Of a stretch of 16,354 nt of DNA, positions 10,401-16,354 are shown in pieces; position 1 is the first letter of the stretch; every line of letters starts with the position of its first letter. A program made the translations under genes and the position numbers. Under the pieces are notes generated by a model. The model worked only from the letters and a program-made list of their open reading frames with translations, made no database searches and was not told where the DNA came from. The DNA comes from Larix sibirica (taxonomy: Eukaryota; Streptophyta; Pinopsida; Pinales; Pinaceae), in NCBI GenBank assembly GCA_004151065.3, contig NWUY0300047086.1:15783-32136 (forward strand), read 5' to 3'.

Positions 10401-10880
10401 ATGGTACCGACAGACTATAAATTGCGCGATTAAGTATTTCAACCCATTGAAATGATCCAGCAACAGAGCTTGCAAATAGTGTCAGATTTTTGCGACATAT
10501 AATTTATTAGCGGCTTCAACCCATTTATCGTTTTGCATGCCCCAATTACACAGTTCTTTCCAATAGCGGCTCCATTGGTGTTCTTCGGTTTTGGCTTTGT
10601 GTCTTCTGAGCAGGCGAGCTTTCAAGGGTGAGATCGAACTCTCTTCTACTTCAGGTAAATCTTTCTCGGTGAATTTCATTGATCTTATTGTAGCATTGGT
10701 TCTCTTTGGGCCCATTGTATGCGTAGTCTCAGGTGTAGGGGTTGGATTGCTGAAGATAGTAGGAAGTGGTGCTCGGAGAAATTGCTCAATTTATTTGCAA
10801 TAGTGTTCCCAGTCTTGTTCAAAGTCCGTATTTATAGCTTGAGAATCCATTGTGCATTCAAGTTGGGTAGGTGAATGCAT
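7400..10880 (-). pseudogene. ORF3: very large decayed ORF between pol and the 3' LTR, unknown function
   Basis: About 1,150 codons can be followed from ATG 10880 (or 10850). The frame is constant to about 9585, shifts near 9570 and 9340, then stays constant to TAG 7400-7402 just inside the LTR. About 25 stops interrupt it, among them TAA 10791, TGA 10482, TAA 10278, TGA 10020, TAG 8657, TAG 8249 and TAG 7862. Most are TAG/TAA, as expected from CAG/CAA transitions. Parts in order: a polar N terminus; a probable globular domain at about 10715-9880 (KLWLDQPMQINAEIIGRVTG, later YPSLLIWFAMYK); an acidic section near 9460-9370 (SGETTDDDILDEQKSEPE); a Pro/Ser/Thr-rich region at 8890-8450 with HLEST/HLDS/HIEST repeats; a Lys-rich patch at about 8440; and a long coiled coil at 8398-7510. 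I cannot name it. The globular part loosely recalls plant-transposon-associated domains that end in a PSLI/PSLL motif. The position is that of env-like genes of some plant retroelements, but no signal peptide or clear membrane span is seen. Confidence 0.65.
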
Positions 10881-11525
10881 TAATTGTGGATTTTGTGCTA
10901 GATAACTTCTTTGCACATGCGATGAGCCTTCCTAGTCACGCTTTGTTCAACTGTCTTCATGTGACCTTCGTCGAGGTCAGTGATGCCAATGCCTATTATG
11001 AGTTGGTGATTCATTCTTGAATGTCCTTTTGGTCGATATTGGGTGCCTTCCATTCATCAGTTGGAAGTAGTCGTATGTTTGTGGTCCCTTCTCTGTCGAT
11101 GAGTTATCTGATGCTCTGTATTCCAATCTACCATCATTGTGAGGTGCTTAATTTCTAAGATTGAGAGTCATTACAATTTTTTTCTTTGAGTGCAAGTTAG
11201 TTGGTTGATAATTACCTTCGTCTTGATTAATATAATTAAGCTTGATTAGAAGCGTAACTAATTTATAGACCCGGGGTACAACGATTGACCAAATGGTGAT
11301 ATGACCATTCATTCGGTGTCATGCCCATGCTATGCTTTTATAATGTTTTATTTTTGCAACCTTGAAAATTTTTGCACAAACTTTCCCTTGTAGTGTTCTT
11401 AATCAAACCAATGCATTGTGATTTATTTCTTCAAGTATATCAGTCAGTATGACTTCGAATCAGAATAAATAGTCATCAGGTACTTTGTTGTCAATGCCGT
11501 CAGGTTCTTCCTCTGTTTTTACTCA
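10881..11525 (-). pseudogene. Pol remnant resembling the RNase H-integrase linker, joined to a polar leader of ORF3
   Basis: Directly after the RT fragment the same minus frame continues as KTEEEPDGIDNKVPDDYLF. This resembles the acidic D-x-x-PD-x-x-LF segment that follows RNase H in plant gypsy polyproteins, so the RT palm and RNase H have probably been removed between about 11547 and 11520. I recognise no integrase HHCC or DDE motifs downstream. From about 11150 the frame becomes Ser/His/Arg/Asn-rich and runs without a shift into the ATG at 10880, so it may be the true N-terminal extension of ORF3. Stops include TGA 11523 and TAA 11148. The linker assignment is by resemblance only. Confidence 0.45.
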
Positions 11526-12002
11526 TGCTGGATGGTTGGTTGACATCTCTTTATTGAGGCTTTTGAAGTCGACACAAATTCTTATTTTTGTTGGATTGTG
11601 CTTCTTAATATGGAAAACTAGGTTTTTACTTTGGGAAAATTTAGGTGTCATAACTTGTGCTGCCAATTTCTTTCCTCCAAGTCGTCCAATAAAATTTGTA
11701 GAAGCAGTAGTACAAGTCTGAAGACAAGATTGATGCATGTCCCATGATATTGATATTTGTCCCACGAATTTTTTGAATGGAGTCTTTGGTTGACCTTGAT
11801 CACCAACATTTTTAACAATTTTTTTGATGTGAACAGTCGGGAATTCTTGTTCTTTATATCGCAAAAGTGGAGTACTCATTGACTCCTTATTTGTAGGAGT
11901 GATGGTCAGATATTGTCTTATTTTGTTCTTGACGGTTTGTGGGATGGCATATATAGTGAACATTGGTGCATTCTTTTTCCCGAAATGAATTCGACGGAGC
12001 AA
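11526..12002 (-). pseudogene. Reverse transcriptase N-terminal fragment of Ty3/gypsy pol
   Basis: Reverse transcriptase copies element RNA into DNA in the cytoplasmic particle. This fragment is open for 159 codons and holds the RT entry motif RICVDFKSLNKE at 11582-11547, matching the R-x-CVD(Y/F)-x-x-LN-K block just upstream of the palm. It is preceded by the usual hydrophobic strand and Lys-rich turn (NLVFHIKKHNPTK). The sequence upstream in this frame is the protease-RT spacer. The catalytic FxDD-type motif, RNase H and integrase are all missing, because the frame turns into linker-like sequence within a few codons. It is one frame away from the protease region, with the shift near 11960-12000. 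RT identity is secure from the motif, but the fragment cannot be functional. Confidence 0.85.
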
Positions 12003-12850
12003 CAGTGTGTTTCATAATTTTCAATTTTCCAATCATACAGTTCTGAGTTGAAGTTGTAACTGGCAGACAAAGGACTCCCCAGTTGTATCTCGCCATGATG
12101 ATTGGGTTCGATGAAATCTTCATTTTTGTGGACTATATAATATAGACGACGGATGTCTTCATCATGATCATCCGGTTCATCCCATGGTTTTCCTTGGGAA
12201 GGATTGATAGTTATAATTACTTTCTTTCCATCTCCTTTGAGCTCAATCCTTTAGTTTTCCAGTGAAATGGAAGCTTTCATTTTTCATCCCCAAGGTCATC
12301 CAACTAGTGCTGGAAAAGATTTGGCCCCTTCTCATGGATCAATAATTTCAAAGTTGATATGTGTGCTAATACCCATGATTGAATTTTTTACATTTTTCCA
12401 TACTCCAATGGGTTCAATCAGTCCTTGGTCAGCTAATTTGAGATAGATCCTCGATTCTTCAAGTGGTGGTCAACCAATACTTTCCCACGTCGATCTGGTC
12501 ATGATATTTTCTTGCGACCCAAAGTTGAGGATGACTTGTGAAATACAAAATCCGTTGACTTCCAGATCAACAAGAGGGTCCATATCAGTTTTCTCTTTAT
12601 GGTTCAGACTGCACAGGATTTTAGTGATATTTTCATTTTGAACATTATTTCTGATAAGATGCATTAAGTCAATTAACCTTGTTACAACTTCTTCTTTCGT
12701 TAATAGATGAAGTAAGTCATTAAGTATTTTAGTCTTATTTTCTTCCTTACTTTCTTCAGATGCAATTTGTGAGAATATTTCTAAGGAATTTTTGAATATA
12801 TATTTTTTGTTCGCCGGGTTAGGATAATATTCCTACCTACTACGCAATCA
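12003..12850 (-). pseudogene. Retropepsin-type aspartic protease region with mutated active site
   Basis: The protease would cleave the gag-pol polyprotein. The core is VNGFCISQVILNFGSQENIM followed by TRSTWESIG (12565-12473). Retropepsins have D-(S/T/F)-G-(S/A) at this place. Here the codon at 12526-12524 is AAC (Asn), a single G-to-A change from the Asp codon GAC, so the catalytic residue is lost. The frame continues for nearly 200 codons of conserved-looking spacer (for example KGDGKKVIITINPSQGKPWD and YIVHKNEDFIEPNHHGEIQL) to about 12000. TGA and TAA codons interrupt it at Arg/Trp/Gln-like places. It is in the same frame as the gag knuckles upstream, so gag and protease were probably one polyprotein. 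Confidence 0.85.
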
Positions 12851-12859
12851 TGTGACCTG

Positions 12860-14184
12860 AGGGTTATCTCCACCAATATTTGTTCCTTGTCGAGTAATTA
12901 TATGAAAATTTTTAGCACTACAAGCTTCATTCTTAGAAACACACGATAAAATGTTAACATTTTTTCTTTTATTAAGGGCATCTAACATGATGGGTCACTC
13001 TTCAAGATTGTGCTCCCCAACTCCACACTTTGTAAAAAAGTTTAAGTCAGTCTTATCCTTCCATGGATAATCAAGACTCAAATTTTCTTCACTAAAACAT
13101 ACATAGCAGCGTGGTCGACTCTGACTTGGTGGTCGTTACACCCAATTATTATAGTTTCTTCCTCAACCATTGTATCCTCCTCATTAGTTGTTTCCATTGT
13201 TGTGGTAGTCGTTATTGCGATTATCCCGACCTCATTGATCAACTATCTGTGTCTGGTAGACTATGTGGTGATTAGGTTTGAATTTTAAATTATTTATGCA
13301 CTCTGTAGTGAAGTGTTGTGTTGTTCGGTAGATTCCACACCACTTTGGATTGATATTATTAGCATTATATGGGTATTTTGTAGTCGTGTGGGGCTTAAAT
13401 ATTTCGCATATGTCACATAAATAATTTGTCTGCATCATCTGGAGATTTTTTGGCTTTCTTTCTTCAGGAAATATATTCATTTTTTCTTCTGATATTCTTT
13501 TTCTCTTTGTTGAACATTATAATTATTGTGATAACTTCTCCTATCATCATGAGGGAAGGTGTCCTTAATGTGCCCTTCATTAGATCATTTAGTGAACCAT
13601 AGATCATAATTTCCCAGAGTCAAATGTTGCATTGGTTTCTCCATCCTTTCAATTCTATCTTGTAATTATTTGTGGATGGTGCGAATCGAATGATTTGAGT
13701 TTGATTCAATTCTTAATGCTTTATTCAGGGTGTCTTCATAAGCTATGTAGCCGTTCATCAACAATAGAGTTCTGATTCTTTCGGCTAGACTGTCGACAAA
13801 AAACAGAATTACTACAACAAGGTCTATCTTGGCGGGCATTTGACTTAGGAGATACTTAAATATTATATCATATTCTCGGACGAATTCTCCCACTCTTTTT
13901 TTAATCTGCTTCAGGTGGTGTCTTGCCAATTGCTTTGAATCGTCGACCTTGAAATGATCTAGACATATGTCTTTTATATGCTTCTTTCTTTTTGGACCTT
14001 CTTCCGAAAAATTCATATACCACGTGAGCGCATGATTTCTGAGCCCTCCTGCAAACTATGCAATTTGTTTATTTTCATCATCAATTAGGTTATCTTTCCA
14101 CAAGGATTCACACAACAAACAATTCTTTTTAGGATCTCCATCTCCTTCGAAAATAGGGGTATTGATTGGAAGATGTACAACCAT
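12860..14184 (-). pseudogene. Gag polyprotein with four CCHC-type zinc knuckles, degenerate
   Basis: Gag forms the capsid and packages element RNA. ATG 14184 opens VVHLPINTPIFEGDGDP. The typical retrotransposon gag domain follows (AxWYMNF-type segment near 14030-14015, then KKRVGEFVREYDIIFKYL and a DTLNKALRIE helix). TAG 14058-14056 and later stops interrupt it, and the frame shifts by one near 13490. The nucleocapsid part has four decayed knuckles: CDIC..H..Y (13417-13373), CGIY..H..C (13339-13298), CYVC..N..Y (13108-13067) and FTKC..H..stop (13036-12995). Each has lost one or more metal ligands. An Asn/Arg/Gly/Tyr-rich spacer lies between knuckles two and three. Identity as plant Ty3/gypsy gag is strong, while the exact start is uncertain because upstream codons are open for a short way. 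Confidence 0.88.
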
Positions 14185-14411
14185 ATTGCTACTTTTATGG
14201 GATCTTGGACTTATAGACTGACTGCTGAAAGAACTTACTATTAGATGAATACTGGTGACTTCTGGTGACTACGATTGATGCCAAGACAAGCATACTTCCT
14301 CTACAAACTCCTCTTTGTTAGGTCAGAACTTCGACGAGTTGGAAGGTTTTATTAATAATGTTGTTGGCAGGGGGGTACCTCGATGTGTTCTAAATAAAAT
14401 AAATTGAAAGA
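14185..14411 (-). other. Spacer between ORF1 and gag
   Basis: Short minus-strand segments upstream of the gag ATG remain open for about 35 codons and are Ser-rich, so gag may have begun slightly further upstream. No primer-binding site or LTR end was recognised here, which argues against the 5' LTR lying immediately before gag. Confidence 0.4.
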
Positions 14412-15359
14412 CTATCTCCTAAAATAAGGAGTGAAGGTAATCCAATTACCATGCTCTGGTCGTTGGATCATTAATCTATCTGCGATTTGGCCACATTGGT
14501 CTAGTTGGTTCCAAATGTAAGTGTCGTCAGGTCGTAATCCCATGTTGCACTCGACGATATGTCTAATAGTCATTCCAGTCATCATTATCATAGGTACAGA
14601 ACTGACGGGAGTTGAAGCATCTGGAATTGTGATGCACATTTTATGGGGGGCAACACCATTACATTTTACCAATAATATAATGTTGGTGCCTCGCCTTCTT
14701 CTTCAACTGGTCAACTTTCCCTTGACTCGGGTAGGACTTTTGGATCCTCGACCATCTCTTCTGACCTTTTCAAACTTCTCTTATTATGTAATGGACTAGC
14801 AATCTCCCTTATCTAATATCGTTATCTATATCTTTTTTCTCTCTCTATTCTTTGTATATTTGTTGTTTGCTTCTGGATGACTGGACATTTGTTTCGTTGA
14901 ATCGGAATTGACTTTTTACAGGCCTTCATTTTTCTGTCGACTAGCCTCCATCTTCTTTATTCATAACACATCTTTAGCAACCCCCCCATTTCCGACCCTA
15001 CTCTTATTGACTGACGGATATGAGGTCATCAATGGTCATCATTTGTTTAAAAAGTACTCCCACTTTCGTTCGTTGACTAACCGCTCCCACTCTTTTTGTT
15101 TCTTTTCCCAATGCATCATTGTGTGGGCTTCTAAGGGTGGTAGGGGTTCGACAATGTGTCTGGTGCCATTCTCAATAAAAAATTTGTATAGAAAGATTAG
15201 TTTAGAACATAAAAAATTCTCATGGAGTTCAGTATAAAACTTACGTCGGATTTTGTCACTAGATACTCTATCCTCGATGGCTTGTTCTTCACAAAAATAT
15301 TCGGGTGAAAATGTGAAGTTGGGTAACACTTCCGTGAGAATCGAGCTCCCGAGAAACAT
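14412..15359 (-). pseudogene. ORF1: decayed ORF upstream of gag, unknown function
   Basis: I do not recognise this protein. A single minus frame of about 316 codons runs from ATG 15359 to TAG 14412-14414 without a frameshift. It is interrupted by TGA 15039, TGA 15036, TGA 14961, TAA 14916, TAG 14826, TAG 14796, TAA 14784 and 14781, and TGA 14703. The first 106 codons are open and protein-like, with aromatic and charged residues and an amphipathic Trp/Lys/Glu-rich helix (MHWEKKQKEWERLVNERKW). The middle is Ser/Asn/Lys-rich, followed by a basic patch (RRDGRGSKSPTRVKGK). The C-terminal 86 codons are open and mixed (TIPDASTPVSSVPMIM, later QRPEHGNW). It ends 228 bp before the gag ATG in the same orientation, so it could be a leader ORF like those upstream of gag in some large plant gypsy elements, or a neighbouring gene. 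Confidence 0.5.
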
Positions 15360-15371
15360 AGCGGAAGCTAT

Positions 15372-15600
15372 TTGGCCGAATAACCATATTTATTCGACTG
15401 AATAAAATATTTTATTCGAACGAATAAATATGGTTATTCGGCTGAATAATTGAACCCTTATTCGGCTGAATAACATTTAACGGTGAACAGTTAAAATTAA
15501 CGGTGTCTTCAAAATGCATGTGATGCATAGCCGAATGGGAAATTTGACCGGTGGTTCTATGTTTATTTGGCCGAACAATTGTTCGGTCGAATAATATTTC
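15372..15600. repeat. Cluster of TTCGGCYGAATAA palindromic motifs
   Basis: At least seven variants of TTATTCGGCYGAATAA occur in about 230 bp: around 15375, 15393, 15413, 15435, 15458, 15529 and 15565. A separate perfect palindrome CCGAACAATTGTTCGG (15571-15586) uses the same CCGAA half-site. The half-site GCCGAAT recurs in both orientations. The cluster looks like a regulatory or U3-type region, or the seed of a small foldback repeat. Confidence 0.8.
15375..15442. repeat. 68-bp near-perfect hairpin
   Basis: The outer 22 bases on each side (GCCGAATAACCATATTTATT plus CG, and its complement ending at 15442) match perfectly. The inner arms continue with three mismatches to a centre AAAATATTTT at 15404-15413. 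It lies 16 bp upstream of the ORF1 ATG (minus strand), so it would fall in the leader or promoter of that ORF. Confidence 0.9.
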
Positions 15601-15728
15601 TGCATAAAATCTCGGCTGTGGTGCATAGTTGTCACTTTCGTGTCTGCAGACTGCTGGTCCCCGCCTGTCTCCCCGCCAGCAATTGCCGGAACCCCTCCCG
15701 TCGCTCTGTTTGTAGTTGTCGCCTATAG

Positions 15729-15812
15729 GCCTCGCCCTGTTGACCCCGCCTTGTTGGCCTCGCCCTGTTGGCCCCGCCCTGTAGGCCTCACCCAGTTGGC
15801 TCCGCTTGTTAG
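15729..15812. repeat. 14-bp GC-rich minisatellite, six copies
   Basis: Six consecutive 14-bp units of consensus GCCTCGCCCTGTTG fill 15729-15742, 15743-15756, 15757-15770, 15771-15784, 15785-15798 and 15799-15812. Divergence rises towards the right end. This GC-rich block stands out from the AT-rich surroundings. A plus-strand frame is open across it (15640-15960), but its Pro/Ala/Leu-rich product follows from the repeat and is not evidence of a gene. Confidence 0.9.
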
Positions 15813-15829
15813 AATTTTCCCTATTGGTC

Positions 15830-16354
15830 TACATTGTTGGCCCATCTGGTTCGCCGTGGCCTGTTGGACACCGTCGGTTGTTGACGTGGAGGTTTGTGGA
15901 GATCTGCCACCCTATCGATGTGGAGATCGCCACCTTCTCGATGTGGTTATTCCTAGGTAAGCATCATCATTTTTATTTTTATTTTTCTGTTTTATTTTAT
16001 GTTTTGTAATGTTTTATTTTATGTTTTGTAATGTTTGCAGGTTGTTGGGTTGGTCTGTTGGTTCGGTTCGTCTGTTTTTTCGGCCTTCTTCTGTTGGCTT
16101 GGTTGGTTGGATTCTACTCTATTGGCCCTTCTAGTTTGCCTCGACCTATTGGACCCGTCCGGTTGTTTGATGTGGAGGTTCGTTCGATCTGCCACCTTTC
16201 TTTGGAGTCCGTCACCTTCTCTATGTTGTTTTGTTTTGTAGGTAATCAGTCGAATTTTTGTTGCGTTTTTCAATTTTTTTTGTTATTTTTTATGTTTTAA
16301 TTTGTTTTGTTTATGTGCAAGTTTTGTTGGGCTATCTGTTGTGTTCGGCTTCGT
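15830..16354. repeat. Tandem array, period about 285 bp, running off the window
   Basis: Matching landmarks recur at 282-286 bp: G(A/G)YGTGGAGGTT at 15883 and 16169, GATCTGCCACC at 15901 and 16186, CACCTTCTC/T at 15931 and 16213, GGTAA at 15956 and 16241, and TTGTTGGG at 16042 and 16324. Each unit has a GT-rich block of about 200 bp and a T-rich block of about 80 bp. The copies are clearly diverged, and the array extends past the right edge. Frames in the two units differ, so coding is unlikely. Confidence 0.8.
15989..16032. repeat. Perfect 22-bp direct duplication
   Basis: Two adjacent identical 22-bp copies (15989-16010 and 16011-16032) of a T-rich sequence beginning GTTTTATTTTATG lie inside the T-rich block of the 285-bp array. 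Their identity points to a recent slippage duplication. Confidence 0.9.

Larger units (their letters stand above)
7077..15359 (-). mobile_element. Degenerate Ty3/gypsy-type LTR retrotransposon with two extra ORFs, internally deleted
   Basis: Read on the minus strand the order is ORF1, gag, protease, truncated reverse transcriptase, linker remnant, ORF3 and 3' LTR. Gag, protease and RT motifs in that order identify an LTR retroelement, and the RT motif and CCHC knuckles fit Ty3/gypsy. No integrase is recognisable, so the gypsy assignment rests on the RT and protease style rather than on domain order. All ORFs carry many stops and several frameshifts, so the copy is non-autonomous and old. The right boundary is unknown. 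No second copy of the 7077-7415 LTR is present, so the 5' LTR is lost, too diverged to see, or beyond the window. Two neighbouring element fragments rather than one element cannot be excluded. Confidence 0.7.

Noticed and set aside
14635-14665. GGTGTTGCCCCCC on the minus strand as a primer-binding site
   Set aside because: It is too diverged from known tRNA 3' ends and lies inside the ORF1 frame with no LTR end beside it.
15640-15960. 106-codon plus-strand Pro/Ala-rich open frame as a gene
   Set aside because: The frame is open because of the GC-rich 14-bp minisatellite, and the next 285-bp unit does not keep the same frame or residues.
1-16354. tRNA or rRNA genes and CRISPR arrays
   Set aside because: No cloverleaf-type B-box, rRNA core sequence or regularly spaced direct repeats were seen on either strand.

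Overview
The window looks like repeat-rich nuclear DNA of a land plant. It is AT-rich and contains no intact gene. Most of what can be read is the decayed coding sequence of plant-type Ty3/gypsy LTR retroelements. The style (long, old, heavily mutated elements with very large extra reading frames) would fit a large seed-plant genome such as a gymnosperm, but nothing here proves the taxon.

Left part (1-7076). A 31-bp tandem repeat lies at 298-370. A decayed plus-strand frame of about 227 codons follows (567-1247), with an AT-rich, retroposon-like 3' stretch behind it. A weak exon-like frame (2013-2147) and a short microsatellite follow. A second decayed plus-strand gene (3836-5206) can be followed through three frameshifts and nine stop codons. 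Its start resembles a folded domain and its end a coiled coil. I do not recognise either protein. From 5207 to 7076 I see no gene.

Central and right part (7077-15359, minus strand). One old Ty3/gypsy-type element is read right to left. It has an unrecognised upstream ORF ('ORF1', 15359-14412), gag with four CCHC-type zinc knuckles (14184-12860), a retropepsin region whose catalytic Asp is now Asn (12850-12003), and the start of reverse transcriptase (12002-11526). After that come a segment resembling the RNase H/integrase linker, a very long unrecognised 'ORF3' (10880 to about 7400) in the position where some plant elements carry an env-like gene, and a 3' LTR (7415-7077). The RT palm, RNase H and integrase appear to be deleted. 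Nearly every frame is closed by scattered TAG/TAA/TGA codons and by Cys-to-Tyr and Asp-to-Asn changes. This is the pattern expected from long-term cytosine deamination of a silenced copy. No second LTR is visible.

Right edge (15360-16354). A cluster of TTCGGCYGAATAA-like palindromes includes a 68-bp hairpin. Next is a six-copy 14-bp GC-rich minisatellite, then a tandem array with a period of about 285 bp. Each unit of the array pairs a GT-rich block with a T-rich block bounded by splice-site-like sequences. This may be 5' non-coding sequence of the same element or an unrelated tandem repeat.

The most interesting content is the pair of extra ORFs (ORF1 and ORF3) flanking gag-pol, and the separate plus-strand gene at 3836-5206, whose layout is similar to that of ORF3.
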